Below, piece by piece: positions 8,801 through 17,486 of a DNA stretch of 64,000 nucleotides. This DNA comes from Bacteroidota bacterium (GTDB lineage: Bacteria > Bacteroidota > Bacteroidia > Bacteroidales > Lentimicrobiaceae), in the NCBI GenBank assembly GCA_023441805.1, contig JAEZNO010000002.1:62001-126000 (forward strand), given 5' to 3'. The notes under the pieces were generated by a model. The model was given only the letters and a program-made list of their open reading frames with translations. It was not told the origin of the DNA and searched no databases. Both the position numbers and the translations under genes were made by a program. Each line of letters begins with the position of its first letter. Position 1 is the stretch's first letter.

Positions 8801-10191
8801 CCTTCAATAAGTTTCGGCTGGAAAGCCTGAATACCTAATCTGTGCAATGTAGGAGCACGGTTTAGCAGAACCGGGTGACCCTTAAGGATATTTTCAAGAA
8901 TATCCCAAACAACCGGGTCTTTTCTGTCAACTATCTTTTTAGCCGATTTTACGGTTTTAACTATACCTCTTTCAAGCATCTTGCGGATAATGAATGGCTT
9001 AAATAATTCTGAAGCCATATCTTTTGGTAACCCGCATTCATTCAGTTTAAGTTCAGGACCAACAACGATAACTGAACGACCTGAATAGTCAACACGTTTA
9101 CCTAACAGGTTCTGACGGAAACGGCCTTGTTTTCCTTTTAAACTATCACTGAGTGACTTCAGTGCCCTGTTAGATTCAGTCTTAACTGAGTTTGCTTTGC
9201 GTGAGTTATCGAACAGTGAATCAACAGCTTCCTGCAACATACGCTTTTCATTTCGCATGATAACATCAGGAGCTTTAATCTCAATCAATCTCTTTAAACG
9301 ATTATTACGGATAATAACCCTTCTATAGAGATCATTAAGGTCACTGGTTGCAAACCTGCCTCCATCCAGAGGTACAAGAGGACGTAATTCAGGCGGAATC
9401 ACAGGAACCACCTTTACTATCATCCATTCTGGACGGTTTTCTATACGTTTTTGCGCATCTCTGAATGCTTCAAACACTTGGAGGCGTTTCAAAGCATCAG
9501 CTTTACGCTGCTGTGATGTTTCGTTATTTGCTTTATGTCTTAAATCAAAAGATTCGCGGTCAAGATCAAGGTTCTTTAACAGATCAAATAATGCTTCTGC
9601 ACCCATCTTGGCTACAAACTTCTGAGGATCGCTATCATCAAGGTATTGATTTTCCTTTGGTAATGCATCCAGAACTTCAAAGTACTGCTCTTCAGTAAGC
9701 AGTGCCATCTTTTCTATTTTGGTATCCTCTTTTAGCATGACACCATCCATAATACCAGGTTGAACGACTACATAGCGTTCATAGTATATGATTGAGTCAA
9801 GCTTTTTCGTATTAAGGTTAAGAAGTGCACCTATCTTGTTCGGCAATGACCGGAAGAACCAAATGTGAGCTACAGGCACAACTAACTGTATGTGCCCCAT
9901 ACGTTCACGGCGTACTTTCTTCTCAGTAACTTCAACACCGCAACGGTCGCAAACTATACCTTTATAACGAATTCTCTTATATTTCCCGCAATGACATTCC
10001 CAATCCTTTACCGGACCAAATATCCTTTCACAGAATAAACCATCTCTTTCAGGTTTGTATGTTCTGTAATTGATAGTTTCAGGTTTCAGGACTTCACCGC
10101 TTGAACGCTCGAGTATCATCTCGGGAGAAGCAAGACTAATGGTAATTTTGGAAAAATTGCTGGAAATAGTGCTGTCTTTTCTGAAAGCCAT
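5887..10191 (-). CDS. rpoC: DNA-directed RNA polymerase subunit beta'
   Basis: 1434 aa, normal for Bacteroidota. The zinc ribbon has Cys66, Cys68, Cys81 and Cys84. The catalytic Mg-binding NADFDGD motif lies at 478-484, with Asp480, Asp482 and Asp484. The second zinc site is visible in [13 protein letters not shown], and the trigger-loop region in [21 protein letters not shown]. It forms the polymerase active centre with RpoB. It follows rpoB after a 94-bp gap holding a perfect hairpin, and precedes DUF3467. Confidence 0.98.
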   Translation of the reverse strand: [1434 protein letters not shown]

Positions 10192-10239
10192 ATGTTGAAA
10201 ATTGTATTTACTTATTGATTTGAATATTAATACTTGAAA

Positions 10240-10270
10240 TTGAACGGTATTAAGGAGTAATACCGTTCAA
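10240..10270 (-). promoter_or_regulatory. Perfect 13-bp intercistronic hairpin between rpoB and rpoC
   Basis: TTGAACGGTATTA (10240-10252) and TAATACCGTTCAA (10258-10270) are exact reverse complements around a 5-nt loop. The minus-strand transcript has no clear U-run after it, so an mRNA processing or stabilising role is more likely than termination. Confidence 0.6.
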
Positions 10271-10285
10271 TCACGAAGTAATTTA

Positions 10286-13200
10286 TTAATCGAAAGTAAT
10301 GTTAAGGCCTAAGCCTCTCAACTCGTGTACAAGAACATTAAATGATTCTGGGATTCCGGGTATAGGCATATTCTCGCCTTTAACAATAGCTTCATATGCT
10401 TTAGCGCGTCCCATTACATCATCTGATTTTACTGTAAGGATTTCCTGTAATATATGCGATGCACCGAATGCTTCAAGTGCCCATACTTCCATTTCTCCAA
10501 AACGCTGTCCACCGAACTGAGCTTTACCTCCAAGTGGTTGCTGGGTAATGAGTGAATATGGTCCTATTGAACGTGCATGCATCTTGTCATCAACCATATG
10601 GTGAAGTTTCAACATATAGATGTAACCTACTGTGGCCGGCTGATCAAAACGTTCTCCTGTACCACCATCTGACAAGTAAATTCTACCATTTTCAGGCAAA
10701 CCGGCTTTAGCAAGATATTCGTTAATCTGAGTTTCACTTGCACCGTCAAAAATTGGTGTTGAGAAACTCAAGCCTAATTTCTTACCTGCCCATCCTAAAA
10801 CAGTCTCATATATCTGTCCAAGGTTCATACGCGAAGGTACACCAAGAGGGTTCAGTACTATGTCAACAGGAGTACCGTCTTCCAGGAATGGCATGTCTTC
10901 TTCACGTACTATCCTTGCTACTATACCCTTGTTACCATGACGACCTGCCATCTTATCCCCTACTTTCAGTTTACGCTTTTTAGCAACATAAACCTTAGCC
11001 ATTTGGACAATACCATTCGGAAGATCATCACCTACGGTAGCAACAAACTTCTTACGGTTATAGATACCAAGGATTTCCTTATACTTGATTATATAATTGT
11101 TGATGAGAGTCTTAACCAGATCATTAACATCCTTATCGGTTGTCCATTTACCAGGATTGACATTCAGATAGTCAATACCCATCAACATCTTCTGTGTGAA
11201 TTTTACCTTTTTCGGAACTATCTCTTCTTTGAAGTTATTATAAACTCCCTGAGAAGTTTTTCCTGAAACAAGTACAGTAAGCTTATCAACTAATTTGTTC
11301 TTAAGCTCTAATGAATTCTTTGCAAATTCATCATCCAGAATCTTAACAACATCTTTTTCTTTAGCCTTTACTTTTCTGTCCTTAATCATTCTGGAGAATA
11401 ACTTCTTATCCACCACAACGCCCTTCATTGAAGGAGGTGCCTTAAGAGATGCATCTTTTACATCACCTGCTTTGTCACCAAAGATTGCTCTTAAGAGTTT
11501 CTCTTCCGGTGTCGGGTCACTTTCACCCTTTGGTGTGATTTTTCCTATAAGAATATCCCCTTCATTTACTTCAGCTCCAATACGAATAAGACCATTCTCA
11601 TCGAGATCCTTTGTAGCTTCAGTACTTACGTTAGGAATATCGTTTGTTAATTCTTCAACACCACGTTTGGTATCACGAACTTCAAGGATGAACTCTTCAA
11701 TATGAATAGATGTAAAGATATCCTCTTTAACAACCTTCTCTGATATTACGATAGCATCCTCAAAATTATAACCTTTCCAAGGCATGAATGCAACCATAAG
11801 GTTACGACCCAAAGCAAGGTCACCCATGCTGGTGCCATATCCCTCACAAAGAATTTGGCCTTTCTTAACCTTATCACCCTTGCGAACTATCGGACGTAAG
11901 TTGATACAGGTATTCTGATTAGTACGTGAAAACTTGGTAAGCTTGTAAGTTTTGATATCATCATCAAAGCTAACTAACTTTTCATCCTCCAGACGTGTAT
12001 GACGGATTGTAATTTCAGTTGCATCAACATATTCAACCAATCCGTCAGCTTCAGCAGTAATCAGAACACGTGAATCAAGTGCAACATTCTTTTCAATTCC
12101 GGTACCAACAATAGGTGGTTCAGGATTGAGAAGAGGAACTGCCTGACGCATCATGTTCGAACCCATCAATGCTCTGTTAGCATCATCATGCTCAAGGAAT
12201 GGGATTAATGATGCAGCTATTGAAGCAATTTGATTAGGTGCTATATCTATTAAGTCAACTTTCTCCTTTTCAATAATTGGGTAATCAGCCAAATAACGAA
12301 CTTTAATTCTGTCATTGACGAAATTACCGTGATCATCCATTGGAGTAGTCGCTTGCGCAATAATCTTATTTTCTTCTTCTTCAGCGCTCAGGAATACCGG
12401 ATCTTCTGATAGATCAACTTTCCCGTTAACAACCCTCTTATATGGAGTTTCAATAAAACCAAGACGGTTTATTTTAGCGTAAACGCAAAGTGAAGAAATC
12501 AAACCAATATTTGGACCCTCAGGAGTTTCAATAGTACATAAACGACCATAGTGTGTATAGTGTACGTCACGAACCTCAAATCCGGCACGCTCTCTTGAAA
12601 GACCACCTGGACCGAGTGCTGAAACCCTTCTCTTATGAGTTAACTCAGCCAATGGATTTGTTTGATCCATAAACTGAGACAATTGGTTTGTACCAAAAAA
12701 TGAATTTATAACTGACGATAGTGTCTTGGCATTGATAAGATCCATCGGTGTAAACACTTCGTTATCGCGAACATTCATACGCTCACGAATTGTCCTTGCC
12801 ATACGTGCCAGACCTACGCCAAATTGATTATATAATTGTTCCCCTACGGTACGAACTCTTCTATTACTCAAATGATCAATATCATCAACTTCAGTACGAC
12901 TATTAATCATACCGATGAGATATTGTATAATTGAAATAATATCCTGCTTAGTCAGAACTTTGGTATCAATTGGTGTATCAAGGTTCAGTTTCTTATTGAT
13001 TCTATACCTTCCAACATCACCAAGATCATAACGCTTATCTGAGAAAAACAACTTTTCAATGATACCTCGAGCTGTTTCTTCATCAGGTGGTTCGGCATTT
13101 CTAAGCTGCCGGTAAATATATTCAACAGCTTCCTTTTCACTGTTAGCCGTGTCTTTCTGGAGGGTATTGAAGATAATTGAATAGTCGATATTGTCAGGAT

Positions 13201-14092
13201 CTTCACGGTGTAGCAGGATAGTCTTTGCACCTGAGTCAACGATTAAATCAATATGCTGATTTTCGATGACTACTTCACGTTCAACGACAACTTCAGTACG
13301 TTCAATTGATACAACTTCACCGGTATCTTCATCAACAAAGTCCTCAATCCAGTTTTTGAGAACACGAGCGGCAAGTTTACGGCCTACCACTTTTTTTAGA
13401 CCTGCCTTAGAGACTTTAACTTCTTCAGCCAGGTTAAATATTTCAAGTATATCCTTATCTGTTTCATAACCAATAGCGCGAAGCAGCGTAGTAACAGGTA
13501 ATTTCTTTTTCCTGTCGATGTACGCATACATCACGTTATTGATATCAGTTGTGAACTCCATCCACGAACCCTTAAAAGGAATAATACGGGCAGAGAAAAG
13601 CTGTGACCCGTTAGCGTGGTAGCTGGTACCGAAGAATACCCCCGGTGATCTGTGTAGCTGAGATACAACAACACGTTCAGCGCCATTCACAACAAAAGTA
13701 CCTTTGGGAGTCATATATGGAATCATACCCAGATAAACATCCTGGATGATGGTTTCAAAATCTTCATGCTCCGGATCGGTACAATATAATTTTAATTTTG
13801 CTTTGAGAGGAACACTGTAAGTGAGCCCACGTTCGATGCATTCTTCTATGGAATATCTCGGCGGGTCAATAAAGTAATCGAGAAACTCGAGTACGAAATT
13901 GTTCCTAGCATCGGTAATTGGGAAATTTTCTGCGAAAACCTTGTAGAGACCTTCTGAAGCCCTGTTCTCAGGGTTAGTTTCTAATTGGAAAAAATCCTGA
14001 AATGACTTGATTTGGATATCAAGGAAATCAGGATAAGAGGTCTGTACTTTAGCGGTTCCGAAACTTATACGATCGATTTTTTTTGAAGCCAA
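10286..14092 (-). CDS. rpoB: DNA-directed RNA polymerase subunit beta
   Basis: 1268 aa, shorter than the E. coli protein as usual in this phylum. The rifampicin pocket reads QLSQFMDQ..THKRRVSALGPGGLSRERAG with the sensitive-type Asp, His and Ser residues, so no classical resistance change is visible. The C-terminal GEMEVWALEAFGASHILQEILTVKSDD segment, which contacts RpoC, is intact. It is preceded by a 141-bp gap with two hairpins separating it from rplL. Confidence 0.98.
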   Translation of the reverse strand: MASKKIDRISFGTAKVQTSYPDFLDIQIKSFQDFFQLETNPENRASEGLYKVFAENFPITDARNNFVLEFLDYFIDPPRYSIEECIERGLTYSVPLKAKLKLYCTDPEHEDFETIIQDVYLGMIPYMTPKGTFVVNGAERVVVSQLHRSPGVFFGTSYHANGSQLFSARIIPFKGSWMEFTTDINNVMYAYIDRKKKLPVTTLLRAIGYETDKDILEIFNLAEEVKVSKAGLKKVVGRKLAARVLKNWIEDFVDEDTGEVVSIERTEVVVEREVVIENQHIDLIVDSGAKTILLHREDPDNIDYSIIFNTLQKDTANSEKEAVEYIYRQLRNAEPPDEETARGIIEKLFFSDKRYDLGDVGRYRINKKLNLDTPIDTKVLTKQDIISIIQYLIGMINSRTEVDDIDHLSNRRVRTVGEQLYNQFGVGLARMARTIRERMNVRDNEVFTPMDLINAKTLSSVINSFFGTNQLSQFMDQTNPLAELTHKRRVSALGPGGLSRERAGFEVRDVHYTHYGRLCTIETPEGPNIGLISSLCVYAKINRLGFIETPYKRVVNGKVDLSEDPVFLSAEEEENKIIAQATTPMDDHGNFVNDRIKVRYLADYPIIEKEKVDLIDIAPNQIASIAASLIPFLEHDDANRALMGSNMMRQAVPLLNPEPPIVGTGIEKNVALDSRVLITAEADGLVEYVDATEITIRHTRLEDEKLVSFDDDIKTYKLTKFSRTNQNTCINLRPIVRKGDKVKKGQILCEGYGTSMGDLALGRNLMVAFMPWKGYNFEDAIVISEKVVKEDIFTSIHIEEFILEVRDTKRGVEELTNDIPNVSTEATKDLDENGLIRIGAEVNEGDILIGKITPKGESDPTPEEKLLRAIFGDKAGDVKDASLKAPPSMKGVVVDKKLFSRMIKDRKVKAKEKDVVKILDDEFAKNSLELKNKLVDKLTVLVSGKTSQGVYNNFKEEIVPKKVKFTQKMLMGIDYLNVNPGKWTTDKDVNDLVKTLINNYIIKYKEILGIYNRKKFVATVGDDLPNGIVQMAKVYVAKKRKLKVGDKMAGRHGNKGIVARIVREEDMPFLEDGTPVDIVLNPLGVPSRMNLGQIYETVLGWAGKKLGLSFSTPIFDGASETQINEYLAKAGLPENGRIYLSDGGTGERFDQPATVGYIYMLKLHHMVDDKMHARSIGPYSLITQQPLGGKAQFGGQRFGEMEVWALEAFGASHILQEILTVKSDDVMGRAKAYEAIVKGENMPIPGIPESFNVLVHELRGLGLNITFD

Positions 14093-14140
14093 GGTTGTGA
14101 AATTTTAAGTAAATAAAACTCAAGATTTAAAACAATTAAA

Positions 14141-14199
14141 CCCGATATATATCGGGGAACAACAAGTTCTGCTGCTATGCGTAAGCTTAGCAACAGAAC
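14141..14199 (-). promoter_or_regulatory. Two hairpins between rplL and rpoB; possible attenuator
   Basis: In transcript order, the first hairpin pairs GTTCTG+GCTA with TAGC+CAGAAC (plus-strand 14166-14199). The second is the 16-bp palindrome CCCGATATATATCGGG (14141-14156), followed on the minus strand by TTTAATTGTTTT. The second is a plausible leaky terminator. E. coli has an rplL-rpoB attenuator at the same place that sets the ratio of ribosomal protein to polymerase; the analogy is inference. Confidence 0.6.
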
Positions 14200-14233
14200 C
14201 TGGAGTGTATAATTGCGAGCTAATCCCGTCTAT

Positions 14234-14614
14234 TTATTTTACTTCAACCTCTGCGCCAGCTTCTTCAAGTTGTTTTTTCAATGCTTCGGCTTCATCTTTC
14301 GATACACCTTCTTTGATTGCTTTAGGTGCAGCGTCTACAAGTTCTTTAGCTTCTTTAAGTCCAAGGCTTGTAAGCTCTTTCACCAGCTTAACAACTGCAA
14401 GTTTAGCCTGACCAGCAGATTTGAGGATTACGTCGAATGCGGTCTTTTCTTCAGCTGCTGCTGCTTCGCCTGCTGCTGCACCACCTGCAACCATTACAGG
14501 AGCTGCTGCTGCTGGTTCAATACCGTACTCGTCTTTTAAAATTTGGGCTAATTCATTAACTTCTTTAACAGTCAGGTTTACCAATTGTTCTGCAAAAGCT
14601 TTTAAGTCTGCCAT
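14234..14614 (-). CDS. rplL: Ribosomal protein L7/L12
   Basis: 126 aa. The N-terminal dimerisation helix pair (about 1-35) binds L10. An Ala-rich hinge (about 36-52, AAAAPVMVAGGAAAGEAAAAEE) follows, then the C-terminal factor-binding domain (about 55-126), which contains the GLKEAKELVDAAPK motif. It forms the ribosomal stalk that recruits EF-Tu, EF-G and other GTPases. It lies 75 bp after rplJ. Confidence 0.97.
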   Translation of the reverse strand: MADLKAFAEQLVNLTVKEVNELAQILKDEYGIEPAAAAPVMVAGGAAAGEAAAAEEKTAFDVILKSAGQAKLAVVKLVKELTSLGLKEAKELVDAAPKAIKEGVSKDEAEALKKQLEEAGAEVEVK

Positions 14615-14689
14615 TTTTATTGATGTTTTAAATGTTTACAATGTAGTTACTTACTTGGTATTTTTTTGATTTTGCTTCTTAATGAAGTA

Positions 14690-15211
14690 TTAGGCACCTC
14701 TTTCTTCAAGAGTTTTGAGTACACCACTCAATTTGTGGCCACCTGATTGCAGTGCTGAAATAACATTGTTTGCAGGTGATTTGAGTGCCAGAATGATGTC
14801 TCCGATAAGTTCGTTCTTTGATTTGATGCTGATGAGCGTATCAAGGCTTTTATCGCCTATAAATGCCATATCTTCAACAAATGCGCCCTTCAGTATTGGC
14901 TTATCACTCGTTTTACGAAACTCCTTGATCAGTTTTGCAGGCTCATTATTTACTTCCGAAAACATTATGGAAGTTGCGCCTTCCAATACTCCGTAAAGTC
15001 CTGAATAGTCCCTCTCAGAACGTTCCATTGCCTTACGTAATAATGAATTTTTTACAACGATCAACTTAACATCTTTCTTAAAACATAACCTCCTCAGCTT
15101 ACTGGTTACTTCTGAATTCAGATTAGCAATATCAGTAATGTAAAGGTTATTTGATGATTTCAGCTGCTGCGTCAGGGTATCGATAAGAATACTCTTTTCT
15201 TCTTTTCTCAT
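14690..15211 (-). CDS. rplJ: Ribosomal protein L10
   Basis: 173 aa, full length. The rRNA-binding N-terminal domain includes LYITDIANLNSEVTSKLRR and VVKNSLLRKAMER. The C-terminal helix, which carries L7/L12 dimers, ends LSGVLKTLEERGA. It lies between rplA (36-bp gap) and rplL, the standard order. L10 with L7/L12 usually represses its own operon by binding the leader; the gap here is too short for me to identify a site. Confidence 0.96.
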   Translation of the reverse strand: MRKEEKSILIDTLTQQLKSSNNLYITDIANLNSEVTSKLRRLCFKKDVKLIVVKNSLLRKAMERSERDYSGLYGVLEGATSIMFSEVNNEPAKLIKEFRKTSDKPILKGAFVEDMAFIGDKSLDTLISIKSKNELIGDIILALKSPANNVISALQSGGHKLSGVLKTLEERGA

Positions 15212-15247
15212 GTCGTTTTCTTTTTTAGAGGAAAGTCACAGATTTAC

Positions 15248-15943
15248 TTACACATTGATTGATTTTTGATCAATCCGAATGCCCGGACTCATGGTACTTG
15301 ACATGAAAAGTGACTTCATGTATGTACCTTTAGCAGCGGCTGGTTTTAATTTGATGATAGTCTGGAGTAATTCTTTAGCATTATCAACCAGTTTAGCTTC
15401 ATCGAATGAAACTTTGCCGATAGCTGCATGAATAATTCCGAACTTATCTACCTTAAAATCTATTTTACCAGCTTTTGCTTCGGTCACTGCTTTACCCACT
15501 TCCATAGTAACAGTACCAGTTTTTGGATTTGGCATCAAGCCACGAGGACCCAGAATTTTACCTAAGGCACCAACCTTTGGCATAATGCTTGGCATCGTTA
15601 TCACAACGTCAACATCAGTCCATCCTTCCTTGATCTTTTGGATGTATTCATCCAAGCCATAATAATCTGCACCGGCGGCTTGAGCTTCTGCTTCCTTGTC
15701 AGGAGTGCAGAGTACTAATACCCTAACTGTTTTACCGGTTCCATGCGGTAACATAACGGTACCTCTAACCATCTGATTGGCTTTACGAGGGTCTACACCC
15801 AAACGTACATCCACATCTACAGAACTGTCAAATGAGGTGTTGGTTATCTGCTTTACCACTTTTATGGCTTCGGTTAGGGAATAAGTGCTATTCTTATCGA
15901 ATTTCGCAAGTGCTTCTTTCCTTTTTTTTGTCAATTTAGCCAT
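15248..15943 (-). CDS. rplA: Ribosomal protein L1
   Basis: 231 aa. It contains the L1 signature around MPKVGALGKILGPRGLMPNPKTGTV and the DVRLGVDPRKANQMVRGTV strand. It builds the L1 stalk next to the E site. It lies 49 bp after rplK, the usual pair. Confidence 0.97.
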   Translation of the reverse strand: MAKLTKKRKEALAKFDKNSTYSLTEAIKVVKQITNTSFDSSVDVDVRLGVDPRKANQMVRGTVMLPHGTGKTVRVLVLCTPDKEAEAQAAGADYYGLDEYIQKIKEGWTDVDVVITMPSIMPKVGALGKILGPRGLMPNPKTGTVTMEVGKAVTEAKAGKIDFKVDKFGIIHAAIGKVSFDEAKLVDNAKELLQTIIKLKPAAAKGTYMKSLFMSSTMSPGIRIDQKSINV

Positions 15944-15992
15944 TGTTAATATTTTTTTTTAACAATTTACAACCGTTACCGGCAGTCAGTTT

Positions 15993-16439
15993 TTACTCAG
16001 TGGCAAACGGTGGGTTACCTGTTACGGTTATACCCATACTCCTTGCTGTCCCGGCAACCATTCGCATGGCAGCTTCAATCGTAAATGCATTCAGGTCAAC
16101 CATCTTAGCTTCGGCAATTGTCCGAACCTGATCCCAGTTAACTGATGCAACCTTCTTACGGTTAGGTTCAGCGGATCCGCTCTTTAATTTGCTCACTTCT
16201 AACAACTGTACTGCAACAGGTGGAGTCTTGATGACAAAATCAAATGTTTTGTCCTTATACACAGTGATAATAACTGGTAATATCTTACCGGCTGAATCCT
16301 GTGTACGTGCATTAAATTGCTTGCAAAACTCCATTATGTTCACCCCTTTTGATCCCAATGCAGGACCTACAGGTGGCGACGGATTAGCTGCTGCACCTTT
16401 AATTTGCAGTTTAATCAAACCGCTTATTTCTTTTGCCAT
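15993..16439 (-). CDS. rplK: Ribosomal protein L11
   Basis: 148 aa, full length. The N-terminal Pro-rich GAANPSPPVGPALGSKGVN segment and the rRNA-binding C-terminal domain ending near GTARSMGITV are intact. L11 forms the GTPase-associated centre with 23S rRNA and is needed for RelA activation where RelA/Rel is present. It follows nusG by 40 bp. Confidence 0.97.
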   Translation of the reverse strand: MAKEISGLIKLQIKGAAANPSPPVGPALGSKGVNIMEFCKQFNARTQDSAGKILPVIITVYKDKTFDFVIKTPPVAVQLLEVSKLKSGSAEPNRKKVASVNWDQVRTIAEAKMVDLNAFTIEAAMRMVAGTARSMGITVTGNPPFATE

Positions 16440-16479
16440 TGTTGATTACTTAGTGAGATTATTTATCACTTCCCGTTCA

Positions 16480-17022
16480 TTAATCTTTTTCCACCTGCAT
16501 AAATCCAAGTTCCAACGGAGTCTTACGGCCAAAAATCTTAACCATAACCTTTAACTTCTTCTTCTCTTCGTTGATTTCTTCAATCACTCCGGTAAAACTG
16601 TTAAAGGGACCATCGATAACTGTGACGGTTTCACCGATGATAAACGGAACACTGACTTCTTCGCCCTGTTCAGTAAGTTCATCGACTTTACCTAATATGC
16701 GGTTTACTTCTGCCGGACGCAGGGGAACGGGTTCACCCTTTGATCCCAGGAAGCCTAATACTCCCGGTACATTTTTGATAATGTGTGGGATTTCACCAGT
16801 CAGGATAGCTTCAATCAGTATATAGCCCGGAAGATAACTCCGCTCTTTACTGACTTTCTTACCCTTGTGCACCTGATATACTTTTTCAGTAGGGATCAGT
16901 ACCTGTGATATGACATCTTTTAGCCCTAAGCGGTTGATCTCGCTTTCAAGGTATTGCTTTACCTTTTTTTCGTTACCGCTAATTGCTCTGATTACATACC
17001 ACTTCTTTTCTTGATCACTCAT
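16480..17022 (-). CDS. nusG: Transcription termination/antitermination factor NusG
   Basis: 180 aa. The NGN domain (about 5-110) opens with KWYVIRAISGNEKKVKQYLE and includes the SYLPGYILIEA strand. A KOW domain (about 125-178) carries GETVTVIDGPFNSFTGVIEEIN. It couples RNA polymerase to ribosomes and Rho. It lies 67 bp after secE, in the conserved secE-nusG-rplK order. Confidence 0.97.
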   Translation of the reverse strand: MSDQEKKWYVIRAISGNEKKVKQYLESEINRLGLKDVISQVLIPTEKVYQVHKGKKVSKERSYLPGYILIEAILTGEIPHIIKNVPGVLGFLGSKGEPVPLRPAEVNRILGKVDELTEQGEEVSVPFIIGETVTVIDGPFNSFTGVIEEINEEKKKLKVMVKIFGRKTPLELGFMQVEKD

Positions 17023-17089
17023 ACAGTTACCCGGTTAAGTTCGTTATCACACAACTGATGATATATTAGTAGAAAAAGTTGGTCTCTCA

Positions 17090-17287
17090 TTAAAACAGCA
17101 GGTAGAACTGTTTCAACAAGCCTTGGAAAGACACATCCATCAAATAAACGACTAAAGCGATTATAAGGGAAGCGATGGATACCACTATTGCACTATTTTG
17201 GAGTTCACTCCATGAGGGCCAGGATGTCTTGTGTACCAACTCATCATAACTCTCGTTGATATACTCCTGAATTTTAGTCTTTGCCAT
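17090..17287 (-). CDS. secE: Preprotein translocase subunit SecE
   Basis: 65 aa, the short single-helix form. An amphipathic N-terminal part (YINESYDELVHKTSWPSWSELQ) leads into one transmembrane helix at about 30-52. It clamps SecY in the Sec translocon; secY is at 48046-49401 in this window. The tRNA-Trp gene ends 20 bp upstream of it. Confidence 0.95.
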   Translation of the reverse strand: MAKTKIQEYINESYDELVHKTSWPSWSELQNSAIVVSIASLIIALVVYLMDVSFQGLLKQFYLLF

Positions 17288-17307
17288 TTAACCATTTATT
17301 TTTTAAG

Positions 17308-17380
17308 CACGGGTGGAGAGACTCGAACTCCCAACCAACGGTTTTGGAGACCGCTACTCTACCAATTGAGCTACACCCGT
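17308..17380 (-). tRNA. tRNA-Trp (anticodon CCA)
   Basis: 73-nt cloverleaf. The acceptor stem ACGGGTG/CACCCGT is perfect, the T arm has GTTCGAGTC, and the anticodon loop has CCA. The discriminator is G and the 3' CCA end is not encoded. It lies between tuf and secE. Confidence 0.96.
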
Positions 17381-17397
17381 TTGAGTTTTTATACTCT

Positions 17398-17473
17398 CAG
17401 AGATTACTCTCTGCCATAATTAACTATTTAATATGGCAGAGATAAAGGCACTCTGAACGAATACCTTTATCTC
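17398..17473 (-). promoter_or_regulatory. Overlapping hairpins between tuf and tRNA-Trp
   Basis: GAGATAAAGG (17439-17448) pairs with CCTTTATCTC (17464-17473). TCTCTGCCATA (17408-17418) pairs with TATGGCAGAGA (17432-17442). The two stems share four bases, so they cannot both form fully. CAGAG at 17398-17402 can also pair with CTCTG. There is no U-run on the minus strand. This may be a processing switch separating tuf mRNA from the tRNA precursor. Confidence 0.5.
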
Positions 17474-17486
17474 AGTTTTTTTTGTA

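Noticed and set aside
10286..14092. Rifampicin-resistance variant of RpoB
   Set aside because: The pocket residues in QLSQFMDQ, THKRR and SALGPGG are of the sensitive type.
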